Positions 1 to 9,432 of a stretch of 64,000 nucleotides of DNA are shown here, piece by piece. Positions within the stretch are counted from its first letter, which is position 1; each line of letters begins with the position of its first letter. The stretch covers positions 1 through 64,000 of the forward strand of contig WSUB01000027.1 in the NCBI GenBank assembly GCA_019633425.1, in the 5' to 3' direction. The position numbers and the translations under genes were made by a program. This DNA comes from Tulasnella sp. 424. Its lineage: Eukaryota; Basidiomycota; Agaricomycetes; Cantharellales; Tulasnellaceae. The notes beneath the pieces were generated by a model. The model was given only the letters and a program-made list of their open reading frames with translations, made no database searches and had not been told where the DNA came from.

Positions 1-1584
1 CCCGAGTTGCTGAAGCCGGTGATACCGCTGTAGTTGATCGTGCCAGCCTTTCCACCGGTAGCAGTCAAGCCAGACCAGTTCCAAGTGCCAGTGCAAGAGC
101 CAGAGCCGCAGTTGACGGCAACACGAGTGGCACTGGAGTCGACTGAGACGGTATTGCCCGAGATGAATTGAACGTCCTGCAAGCGTGATGGCGTTGATAC
201 ACAGCTAAACCGCGCTCAAAGTGGGAGAAGCTTACGCTGAGGATAACACCAGTTCCGGGAGTGCCGAGGGTATCGGGGTAGCTCTGGTCGATGAGAACAC
301 CGTACTCGTGAATGGTGGAGAGGGTGTTGCCTATCGCAAGAGGTGAGTGGCAAAGCCTCCCCCAAACCCAAGTGGCTATCCCTTTTCAACTCACCAGTAT
401 AGTAGACACCAGAGACGGTAGCACCTGTAGCATCAGACTTGGTCTTGATACGGAGACCGTTGTCGGAGTCGGTGACAGTGTTGCCGATGATGTACACGTC
501 GCTGACAGTGACGTCGCTTGAGATGGAGCCAACGGAAATACCGTGACCACCGCTGCACTTGTTGTTTTGGAAAGTGATGTTGGAGCCTGAGTTGATGGCA
601 AGACAGTCGTCTTGGTTCATAATGACGCTGAAACGAAGACGCCCGAACAAATCAGCGTTCAGTAAGTCAAATGTGGGCCGACCTCTCCCACCTGTCCTTG
701 ATGATGACGTTGCTCGCCGAGACGTCGAAACCGTCAGTGTTGTGACCAGCTGGGTCGCTACCAGAGGCGGCGTTGGGTGCGTCACCAGCAGCTATGTCAC
801 AGATTGTGAGATCCTCGTCATCAGGGAGCAGTGGAGGTTCGCCTACAGTCATCAATAGTGATGCTCGAGATGGTCAAACCTCCGGTGCCGCCGACAGAGA
901 AAACGTGAACAGGGGAATTGAGGATCTTCAGGTTCTACGCTCAGCGAAAGGTGGAAGTTAGCCAATGTCCCGAGCGATTGCAGCCTCCCAACGCACGGTG
1001 AAAGTACCAGAGTTCTTGACCTTCATAAACTTGGGCTTCGTGACACCACCGTTTCCACCTTGACCGTCCTAAAAGATCGACGTCGTCAGATCCATTATAG
1101 GGTCGTCTTCGGAACAGCGTTGAACCTACCCAGTAGGAAGGACCGTTGCCGTTGAAGGTGTGGCCATTGCCGTTGACTGGACATCCAACCCAATAAGCCT
1201 TCACTCGGGTGGCATGCTTTTCACGCTACTCACAAACAACGTTGGTACCACTAAAGTCGGAGAATGGATCAGTCATTCCCAAGTTCGACTGCGATTCGCA
1301 ACTACTCACGCAATTTGGAACAAAGGGCCCGCCCAGTTAGAGACGCCGAAAGTGATGTCTCCCAAGAGGTTGACAGTGGTTCCGGACGCCAGTTCCAAGT
1401 CAAAGGTCGAGCCGCCGGGGACGGTGAAGGAGCTGATGTTGATGGTTGTGCACTTGATAGCGGCCGCAACGTCATCCAAGCTGGCAATGGTGCCAGTGCA
1501 TCGCTTGGACGCGGGAGAAGCCGTAGCGGAGACGGTGAGAGCCAAGAAAGTCGCGAAAAGGAGTGAAGAGGGAGTCGAATGCAT
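1..1584 (-). CDS. Endopolygalacturonase PG1 (GH28), 3' end off the window
   Basis: Secreted enzyme that would hydrolyse the alpha-1,4-galacturonan backbone of pectin. The ATG at 1582-1584 opens a signal peptide (MHSTPSSLLFATFLALTVSA) followed by a KR pair before CTGT, as in fungal prepro-polygalacturonases. Exon 1 ends at 1310 (FQIA, donor GTGAGT); a 17-nt exon follows at 1234-1250, then the exon encoding NGNGHTFNGNGPSYW. Family motifs are visible: NTDGFDV near 722-744, NQDD near 605-620, GHG near 540-550 and RIK near 441-450. These hold the catalytic aspartates and histidine of GH28. The last codons seen read GITGFSNSG and are still open, so the C-terminus lies beyond base 1. It diverges there from the GIINYP of PG2 and PG3, and its upstream region is mostly unlike theirs. 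It is therefore an older paralogue than the PG2/PG3 pair. Confidence 0.9.
1234..1250 (-). other. 17-nt microexon of PG1
   Basis: On the minus strand this exon lies between CTTTAG and GTGAGT. It joins GC of exon 1 to TC of the next exon and gives A-G-T-N-V-V-F-N-G in frame. Without it the exons on either side do not join in frame. PG2 and PG3 have an exon of the same size at the same place. Confidence 0.75.
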
Positions 1585-2570
1585 GGTTGATGGATGTATA
1601 CAGGTCTCCGGTCTGAAAGATTTGCTTGACTGGCTAGCTAGCTGGCTTGCAAGGTTGAGGATGGAATAGTTTTTGATCCCTACCCAGCTGCTTTTATGCT
1701 GCGCTTTTATCAAGACTGCTACAGCGTCCGGAAGTGGTGGGCCGCCCCGCTCCGCTGCGTGGCATGACGACAGCGATATTATACCGGAGGTGTTGTGTGC
1801 TGCGTCCCCAATCAGTCCCTGTGAGGGTTGGGTAAAGTGGCGACCAGCGAGGGCGGTGTGCTAAATTTAGAACGGCTAGGTGCGCCGCCGGTTGAATCTC
1901 GCGACGCTAAGAAGACGACGCCCCTCACGGTTTCCAGAGTGTGACCTGCAGCATATTGGGTAGCAATTCTTGCCACAGAGCTTCTTGGTGCTTCCTGGAG
2001 CCTACAAGGCTATTTTGAGGGCATGAAACGCGGTGGAAACGGCCTGCAAACGGGCCGGATATGGTCTGCCATGACCGGGGGAAGCGCTGCTGAAGGCGGG
2101 TCTTCACTAGTCTGATTGGCTGGAGACTAGGCTAAAGCCATCGAAATTTATGTGGCGGCGGCATTTTGGCTTCAGAGCGCGAGGGTCGGGTTAGATGCTC
2201 TGGGCCGTCGTCTCATGCGTAAACGTCAAGGAAGGGGTTTACGTCTTGGCGTCAACGATTACCCGCTGAGCAGATGTGCATGCAAGCAACCAATGAGTCT
2301 GATGTCGTCGCAGCATAGACGGACCGGTATCTAAATAAAGCAGTGAGAAGGGAGTGCGCGAAGGTGTTTCTCGGAAGATCGGTCTTACTTTACGGCCCAT
2401 CGACGACTCCCATAGAGGTACGCAACTCTAGAAGCAACAACGGCTGAAGTTTACGCTCTCATGAGCATTCAACGTAGCAGATAGAATTATACGCCGAGGG
2501 TCTGAGCAAATATACCGGCGAATCTAGCCCTCCGAAAAAGGTGGAGATTGGCCTCGCGGACTCGGCCGAA
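1585..2570. other. Region upstream of PG1, no gene seen
   Basis: About 1 kb between the start of PG1 and the left edge of the PG2 duplication unit. It presumably holds the PG1 promoter, including the conserved block at 1861-1906. The ORFs here are short and unlike any family I recognise. Confidence 0.5.
1861..1906. promoter_or_regulatory. Conserved PG upstream block (copy 1)
   Basis: Palindrome CTAAATTTAG, then about ten variable bases, then a GC-rich core GCCGCCGGTTGAATCTCGC. The same arrangement occurs upstream of PG2 and PG3, although the rest of the PG1 upstream region does not align with theirs. It lies about 277 bp upstream of the PG1 start. A role as an activator-binding site for pectinase induction is inference. 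Confidence 0.45.
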
Positions 2571-2972
2571 CACTGAGGCAACAAACCTCTCCTATGCAAT
2601 AAGATCCCGTTCTAGGTGTTGCAGGCATTTTTCAATTTGGAGCGCACATATATAGCGCCCCTATGATCTGCAACTGAAGACTGCGACGTCTTAATATGGC
2701 AAGCGTGTCTTGGATGGTCAGATCACGACAGGAACACACGGTACCACAAAGAAACCTAGGCGTGGAAGGCGCCCGCCATACCTTCTTTCGCCCCTTTATT
2801 AAGTTCTACAGCCTACGAGGGTTCGTGATGTGCTGGTTTTCCCGAAGTGGAACCACTCGGCGCGGCCAAGGCAAGCATCATCTTCGGCAATTGAAAAAGA
2901 GAGTGTATATTCCACATTATTGGATAATCCATGTGCCTAGCGAGTAAAGAGCCGACTGCGCTTATCCTGCGC

Positions 2973-3158
2973 TTAAGCTGCCACGCATTGGCTGTACGGA
3001 AGGAAGGAGAGGTAAGTGGCCGAAATGTCGAGAGAGGGGAGAGGAGCATCCTGACCTATACCAATTGTTGCTGTAGACGCTGTGAATGGTCAGGAGATGT
3101 CAGCACAATGCAAGAATCATGCTTCGCAGCTATGTTCAGTCAGCCTACCATTGACATC
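2973..3158 (-). pseudogene. Fossil CBM1 3' exons downstream of PG2
   Basis: Two former exons survive behind the PG2 stop: 3056-3079 and 2973-2991. They are separated by an intron with GTCAGG donor and TACAG acceptor. Joined, they would read VYSNNWYSQCVAA and then stop, which is the end of a CBM1 (C...N.WYSQC). The preceding acceptor (CATTCACAG) and the donor ATG/GTAGGC are also intact. The PG2 reading frame stops at 3157-3159, so this is untranslated. The equivalent exons in PG3 are live. Confidence 0.85.
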
Positions 3159-4768
3159 ATGGGTAGTTGATAATGCCGCTGTAATTGATAGTGCCAGTCT
3201 TGCCACCAGTGGCCGTCAAACCGGCCCAGTTCCATGTTCCCGTGCAGGAGCCAGAGCCACAGTTGACTGCGACACGAGTGGCGCTTGAATCTACAGAGAC
3301 GGTGTTGCCGGAGATGAATTGGACGTCCTAAAGGGATAAAGCAATGAGTAAAAGGGAAGAGAAGGCAACTTCGGCCTGCTTTGAAGAGCCGACTTACGGT
3401 AACAATGACGCCAGTGCCAGGCGTGCCGAGAGTGGAAGGATAGCTTTGGTCAATGAGCACCCCGTATTTATGAATGGTATTGACAGTGTTGCCTGCAGAC
3501 ATCCACGGTCAGAACGCGCTTTAGGGTTTCTGAAACGCACACTTACCGGTATAGTGGATACCGGAAACGGTGGCACCGGTAGCATCGGCCTTGGTCTTGA
3601 TTCTCAGACCGTTATCCGAGTCGGTGACGGTGTTACCGGTGATATATACACCATTAACAACGGCGTCGGAGGAGATGGATCCGATCGAGATGCCGTGTCC
3701 ACCACTGCACTTGTTGTTTTGGAAGGTGATGTTGGTTCCCTTGTTCACAGCCAAGCAATCGTCTTGATTCATGACTACGCTGCACATATACGACAGGATC
3801 AGGTAAGCGGAAGAATTTCTACACCCAGTCTTCGTTGACAGCTACGTACCAATCCGTGATCAGAAGGTTATGGGAGCCAACGTCGAAACCATCCGTATTG
3901 TGTCCCGCGGCTTTGCCGGCCGAGTTGCTGTTAGGTTGATCACCGAGGGCTGCGGGGGTTTCTGACTTCATAAATCGCCCTAGGGAGGGTGTCTAGTGCT
4001 AACTCACAGTCATCGATGGTAACCTTGGAGATGGTCAACGGTCCGTCGGTGCCAACCGAGAACGTGTTGATGGGCGAGTTTAAAACTTTCAGGTTCTGTG
4101 AATGGTAGAGACGTCAAGGAGTTCTTAAGGTCAAGCGGGGTTGCAGAGAATTTCCTTAGAACTGAAGGCCAACGAACCGTGAATGTGCCCGTCATCGTGA
4201 CCCTCAGGAACTTTGGTTTAGTGGTGCCGGTTCCACCTAGTCCATCCTACAAAAAACTCTCTTGAGTCCATTTCCTCGCCGTATCTGAGAGCGACTGTGC
4301 CATACCCAATATGAAGGGCCCTGGCCGTTGAAGGTATGGCCGTTTCCATTGACTATCGGTGTCCAAGTTAGTAAATAACGCTTCCGTACATGGAGAGGAA
4401 TTCAAAGCCTACATTTGATGTTGCTTCCACTGATAGAGTGTTCGAGATAATCACTAAACCGCTCGAAGCTGGGTAACTAGACAATCTTATACTTACGCGA
4501 TTTGGAAAAGAGGTCCTGCCCAGTTGGATACACCAAAAGTAACGTCACCTAAGACGTTGACAGTTGTGCCACTTGCGAGGTTCAAGAGGAAGGTCTTCCC
4601 AGCGTCGACTGTGAAAGAATTGATGTTGATAGTAGTGCATTGAATGGCGGCCGCGACATCAGCAAGACTGGAGATGGTGCCAGTGCATCGCTTTCCGATA
4701 GGTGCCGGAGTTGCAGAGGCAGTAATCGCCAAAAAGGCAGCAATTATTGCGATTGGTCTCGAATACAT
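3157..4768 (-). CDS. Endopolygalacturonase PG2 (GH28), catalytic domain only
   Basis: Secreted pectin-backbone hydrolase, read leftward from the ATG at 4766-4768. N-terminus: signal peptide MYSRPIAIIAAFLAITASA, then PIGKRCTGT with a KR processing site. Exon 1 ends at FQIA near 4496, followed by a 17-nt exon at 4413-4429. Later exons carry NTDGFDV, NQDDCLAVN, GGHGISIGS and RIKTK, the GH28 active-site motifs. The protein ends GTINYSGIINYP and then TGA at 3157-3159. That stop is created at the junction of a deletion that removed the Thr-rich linker and half of a CBM1 still present in PG3. The mature enzyme should thus be a compact pectinase without a cellulose anchor. The divergent partner upstream is the RGP1 remnant. 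Confidence 0.9.
4413..4429 (-). other. 17-nt microexon of PG2
   Basis: Flanked by CTATCAG and GTAGGC on the minus strand. It joins GC of exon 1 to TC of the exon NGNGHTFNG, giving A-G-S-N-I-K-F-N-G. Confidence 0.75.
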
Positions 4769-5778
4769 GTTTGGTCGAGTCTAGGTTAATCTTGGGGCTG
4801 AGCGAAAGGAGGTTTCGATTTCTCTCTGTCGGTATGGCTTTGGCATTTATCCCTCAGACGACAATTGGACCGGATCCAGCTGGACCGCTCGTGCCGCCAT
4901 TTGGCTACCTCAATAGCGACATTGCACCGGTTCCGCAGTGGGTGCATTGCCAAGCAATTCTCTTGGTGAGAAATTGGGAGCGGGCTGGTCTAAATTTAGT
5001 GCTTCGGTTGCCGCCGGTGGAACCTCGCATTGTCGAGAAGGGAGATATTCCAAGGAGCTCAGCGACCGGCCACCAAAGAAGTGACATCGAAGGGCGTGAC
5101 GAAGCGTTGCCAAGACCTTCTGGACGTGAATCGCTCAAAAGTGACCTTGTAAGACGGGCCGCGCGAGGCTGGAATGAGACGAGAGGCGTCCGGGCGAATA
5201 GAAAGAAAGGCCGAGGGGAGAAAGATCAACAGGATGACAGCAGCCTACAAAAATAGCTACAGTATTGCTTCGGTGTCTTCGTTGGCTTCTTGGGGGGGGG
5301 GAGGGAGTGGGGTTGGGCGTCGATCATATCATCAAATCCGTCGTGAAGAGGGACCGGCCCGTGGGCGCAAGGCTTGGCTCTGCAAAGAGAAAAAAGTTCA
5401 TGGAGAAAACGACTCGACAAGTGAAAGCACAGAATAAATACGTGTTGGAGTATTCCAAGCCTTTTTGGGGGGGTGGTTGTTGACGTCGATCGCTCGACGG
5501 CATCCTGAAAATCCCAATGGAGGTATACGGTCGTTTAGACCGCAAGGAAATGAGTCTCTAAATACCTTTTCAGCTCTCGATGTTTTCCTGGTGATGTGGC
5601 TTGCTTCAACAGAGTGCACTGGCTCGGCCTGGCTGGTGAGGGTTGCGGAGAGGGTGGCGTTTTGACCGCAGGCGTTCGCCCTGACGGAGTGACGTGAAGG
5701 GGATGAGTTCAATTCCTCCGACAGCCACCACCGACGCTGCATCCAATCTGAAGGACAGCAAGACGGCACCCAACAGAC
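4769..5778. other. PG2 / RGP1-remnant intergenic region
   Basis: Copy of the divergent promoter region between PG3 and RGP1 (8595-9432). It has the conserved CTAAATTTAG block, two homopolymeric G runs (near 5293 and 5467), and about 150 bp at 5352-5504 that is absent from the other copy. I see no gene in it. Confidence 0.5.
4990..5034. promoter_or_regulatory. Conserved PG upstream block (copy 2)
   Basis: CTAAATTTAG, a short spacer, then TGCCGCCGGTGGAACCTCGC, about 222 bp upstream of the PG2 start. It is shared with PG3 by duplication and, more tellingly, with the diverged PG1 upstream region. Confidence 0.45.
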
Positions 5779-6006
5779 TCCCTTCCGCGACGGCGAGGAT
5801 GGGAGAGGCGGCAGTAGCAATCATCCATCAAGGGCATCGTTATCCACGTCGAGCCATTGCAGGCCGCTTTCTTCGCCGGCGATACGTTTTCCGCCAAAAT
5901 TACATTCACCAATACTCATCTCCCATCAACACTTTCATCGGCAACCCAACACCTCAGACTGCTATCCCAGACAGACCTGATACTACCGCCAATGTCGTAT
6001 TCAAGC
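5779..6006 (+). pseudogene. Truncated RGP1 5' fragment
   Basis: Copy of the first ~230 bp of the RGP1 gene at 9433, created by the tandem duplication. It is dead for two reasons. A 7-bp deletion between two CTC repeats removed the start codon (CAGACTCCCTTCC against CAGACTCATGGCTCCCTTCC). The copy also stops at the duplication edge after GTCGTATTCAAG, losing about 90 percent of the gene. The residues IHVEPLQAAFFAGDTFSAKI can still be read in one frame. Confidence 0.85.
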
Positions 6007-6406
6007 AATACCGAGGCAACGAACCTCGTCTATGCAATAAGATCCCGTTCTAGGCATTGCAGGCATTTTCCAATCTGGAACGCACGTATATAACGCCCCT
6101 GGTGATCTGCAACTGAAGACTGCGACGTCCAAATATGGCAAGCGTATCTTGGATGGTCAGATCACGGCAGGAACACACGGTACCACAAAGAAACCTAGGC
6201 GTGGAAGGCGCCCGCCATACCTTCTTTCTCCCCTTGATTAAGTTCTACAACAGGGTTCGTGATGTGCGGGTTTTCCCGAAGTGGAACCACTCGGCGCAGC
6301 CAGGACAAGCATCATTTTCGGTAATTTAAAAAGAGAGTGTATAGTCCACATTATCAGATAATCCATGTGCCTAGCGAGTAAAGAGCCAACTGCGATTATC
6401 CTGCAC

Positions 6407-8594
6407 TTAAGCTGCCACGCATTGGCTGTACGGAAGGAAGGAGAGGTAAGTGACCGAAATGTCCCGAGAGGGGGAGGGGAGCATCCTGACCTGTAAAAAT
6501 CGTTGCTGTAGACGCTGTGAGCGGTCAAAAGATGTCAGCACAATGTAAAGATCATGCTTCGCGACTATGTCCAATCGGCCTACCATTTATATCCAGAGAC
6601 GCAAGTAGTTGGGCCAGCTGAACGAAGGTATCAGCACTCAACTTTCTCTAGAGATATCAGCGAGATGAAGCTCACTGTAACCGCTGCCACCGCATTGACC
6701 GTAGGCAGGAACGGTGCCGGTAGACTGAGATTAAAGACCAGGATGTTTAGCAAACTAGACCTATCGACGTATTACACTAAGCCGACTCACAGCAGCGCTC
6801 GAAGTGGTCGTGGTTGTGGTGGATTTAGTGCTGATAATCAGGAGTCGTGGTTTAGTACAAGTTGGTTTTTGGTGGCTCGTTATAGGGCTCACGTGGTGGT
6901 GGAGGACTTCGTAGTGGTGGTCGACGTTTTGGTTGTGGTGGTCGTCTTCGAGGTTGTAGAGGTAGCAGTGACAGATGGGTAGTTGATGATGCCGCTGTAA
7001 TTGATGGTGCCAGTCTTGCCACCAGTGGCCGTCAAGCCAGCCCAATTCCATGTTCCCGTGCAGGAGCCAGAGCCACAGTTGACTGCGACACGAGTGGCGC
7101 TTGAATCGACAGAGACGGTGTTGCCAGAGATGAATTGGACGTCCTAAAGGGATAAAGCAATGAGCAAAAGGGAAGAGAAGGCAAGTTTGGCCTGCTTTTG
7201 AAGAGCCGACTTACGGTAACAAGGACGCCAGTGCCAGGCGTGCCGAGAGTGGAAGGATAGCTTTGGTCGATGAGCACACCGTATTTATGAATGGTATTGA
7301 CAGTGTTGCCTGCAGGCATTCACGGTCAAAACGCGCGTTAGGGGTTTCTGAAATGCACGCTTACCGGTATAGTGGATACCGGAAACGGTGGCACCGGTAG
7401 CATCGGCCTTGGTCTTGATTCTCAGACCGTTATCCGAGTCGGTGACGGTGTTACCGATGATATATACACCATCGACAACAGCGTCGGAGGAAATGGATCC
7501 GATCGAGATGCCGTGTCCACCACTGCACTTGTTGTTTTGGAAGGTAATGTTGGATCCCTTGTTTACAGCCAAGCAATCGTCTTGATTCATGACAACGCTG
7601 CACATATGCGACAGGATCAGGTAAGCGGAATAATTTCTACACCCAGTCCTCTTTGACAACTACGTACCAGTCCGTGATCAGAAGGTTATGGGAGCCAACG
7701 TCGAAACCATCCGTATTGTGTCCCGCGGCTTTGCCGGCCGAGTTGCTGTTAGGTTGATCACCGAGGGCTGCGGGGGTTTCTGACTTCATAAATCGCCCTA
7801 GGGAGGGTGTCTATTGCTAACTCACAGTCATCGATGGTAACCTTGGAGATGGTCAACGGTCCGTCGGTGCCAACCGAGAACGTGTTTATGGGCGAGTTTA
7901 GAACCTTCAGGTTCTGTGAATATTAGAGCGGTCAAGGAGCGCTTAAGGTTAGGCGGGGTTGCAGAGAGCTTCCTTAGAACTGAAGGCCAACGAACCGTGA
8001 ATGTGCCCGTCATCGTGACCCTCAGGAACTTTGGTTTAGTGGTTCCAGTGCCACCTAGTCCATCCTAACGAAAAACTCCCTTAAGTCCGTTTCCTCGTCG
8101 TATCTGAGAGCGACTGTGCCATACCCAGTACGAGGGGCCCTGACCATTGAAGGTATGGCCGTTTCCATTGACTATCGGTGGTCAAGTTAGTAAGTAAAGC
8201 TTCCGTACGTGAGGTGGGATTCAAAGCCTACAGTTGATATTGCTTCCACTGATAGAGTGTTCGAAGATAATCACTAAACCGCTCGAAGCTGGGTACTTGG
8301 ACAATCTTATACTTACGCGATTTGGAAAAGAGGTCCTGCCCAGTTTGATACACCAAAAGTAACGTCACCTAAGACGTTGACAGTTGTACCACTTGCGAGG
8401 TTTAAGAGGAAGGTCTTCCCAGCGTCGACTGTGAAAGAATTGATGTTGACAGTAGTGCATTGAATGGCGGCCGCGACATCAGCAAGACTGGAGATGGTGC
8501 CAGTGCATCGCTTTCCGATGGGTGCCGGATCCTGAGTTGCAGAGGCAGTAAAGGCCAAAAAGGCAGCAATTATTACGCTGGATCTCGAATACAT
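6407..8594 (-). CDS. Endopolygalacturonase PG3 (GH28) with Thr-rich linker and C-terminal CBM1
   Basis: Secreted pectinase with a cellulose-binding tail. The ATG at 8592-8594 opens signal peptide MYSRSSVIIAAFLAFTASA, then PIGKRC. Exon 1 ends at 8317; a 17-nt exon is at 8232-8248. GH28 motifs NTDGFDV, NQDDCLAVN, GGHGISIGS and RIKTK are present. After GIINYP the frame continues into SVTATSTTSKTTTTT and a second Thr/Ser block, then CBM1. The CBM1 is built from four exons, 6676-6724, 6584-6617, 6491-6514 and 6407-6425. Together they give YGQCGGSGY, TGPTTCVSGYK and CVYSNDFYSQCVAA, with the usual aromatic residues and cysteines. The short CBM1 exons break simple ORF reading, but all donors and acceptors are canonical. 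The module would hold the enzyme on cellulose while it cuts adjacent pectin (family knowledge). Confidence 0.88.
8232..8248 (-). other. 17-nt microexon of PG3
   Basis: Lies between CTATCAG and GTAGGC on the minus strand. It completes A-G-S-N-I-N-F-N-G across the junction in frame. Confidence 0.75.
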
Positions 8595-9432
8595 GTTGGG
8601 TCGCGTCTAGGTTAACCTGGGGGCTGAGCGAAAGGAGGATTCGATTTCTCTCTGCCGGTTTGGCTTTGGCATTTATCCCTGAGACGACAATTGGACCGGA
8701 TCCAGCTGGACCGCTCGTGCCGCCATTTGGCTACCTCAATAGCGACATTGCACCGGTTCCGCGGTGGGCGCATTGCCAAGCAATTCTCTTGGGAGCGGGC
8801 TGGACTAAATTTAGTGCTTTGGTTGCCGCCGGTGGAACCTCGCAATGTCGAGAAGTGAGATATTCCAAGGATGCTCGGCAACCGACCAGCAATGAAGTGA
8901 CATCGAAGGGCGTGACAAAGCGTTGCCAAGGCCTTCTGGACGTGGATCGCTCAAAAGTGACCTTGTAGGACGGGCCGCGCGAGGCTGGAATGAGACGAGA
9001 GGCGTCCGGGCGAATAGAAAGAAAGGCCGAGGGGAGAAAGATCAACATGATGACAGCAGCCCACGGAAATAACTACAATATTGCTTCGGCGATCCTCGTT
9101 GGCTTCTTCGGGGGGTTGGGCGTCGATCATATCATTAAATCCGTTGTGAAGAGGCTGAAAATTCAATGGAATATACGATCGTTAGAAAATGAGTTTCTAC
9201 ATCCTTTTTCAGCTCTCAAGATTTTTCCTGGTGATGTGGCTTGCTTTAACAGAGTGCACTGGCTCGGCCTGGCTGGATTCAGTGGTGAGGGTTGCGGAGA
9301 GGGTGGCGTTTGACCGCAGGCGTTCGCCCCTGACGGAGTGACGTGAAGGGGATGAGTTCAATTCCTGACCGACAGCCACCACCGACGCTGCATCCAATCT
9401 GAAGGACAGCGAGAACGGCACCCAACAGACTC
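8595..9432. promoter_or_regulatory. Divergent intergenic region PG3 / RGP1
   Basis: 838 bp between two divergently transcribed starts, so it must hold both promoters. Besides the conserved PG block I see no clear TATA box on either side. Confidence 0.5.
8805..8849. promoter_or_regulatory. Conserved PG upstream block (copy 3)
   Basis: CTAAATTTAG, spacer, TTGCCGCCGGTGGAACCTCGC, about 211 bp upstream of the PG3 start and inside the 838-bp divergent region shared with RGP1. Confidence 0.45.

Larger units (their letters stand above)
2570..6006. repeat. Direct segmental duplication, unit 1 (PG2 plus RGP1 5' fragment)
   Basis: Near-identical to the following segment 6007-9662. Shared landmarks in order: ATAAGATCCCGTTCTAGG (near 2600 and 6036), AAGCGTRTCTTGGATGG, the CBM1 3' exons, the PG gene, the intergenic promoter region, and the RGP1 start ending at GTCGTATTCAAGC. 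The left edge is near 2570. The right edge falls inside the RGP1 coding sequence and joins directly to the left edge of unit 2. Unit 1 lacks about 380 bp present in unit 2 (PG linker and CBM1) and has about 150 bp extra in the promoter region (5352-5504). Edges are by eye to about 10 bp. Confidence 0.85.

Noticed and set aside
2696..2947. Plus-strand ORF starting MASVSWMVRSRQEHTVPQ, present also at 6135-6329 and preceded by a TATATA sequence
   Set aside because: It is conserved only because both copies lie in the segmental duplication. After about 35 codons an indel shifts the frame between copies, so no coding constraint is visible, and it overlaps the CBM1 exons of the PG genes on the other strand.
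6584..6617. Apparent stop after GYKW that would truncate the PG3 CBM1
   Set aside because: The codons lie across a canonical donor (ATG/GTAGGC). Splicing to 6514 and then 6425 restores the complete CBM1 ending YSQCVAA.
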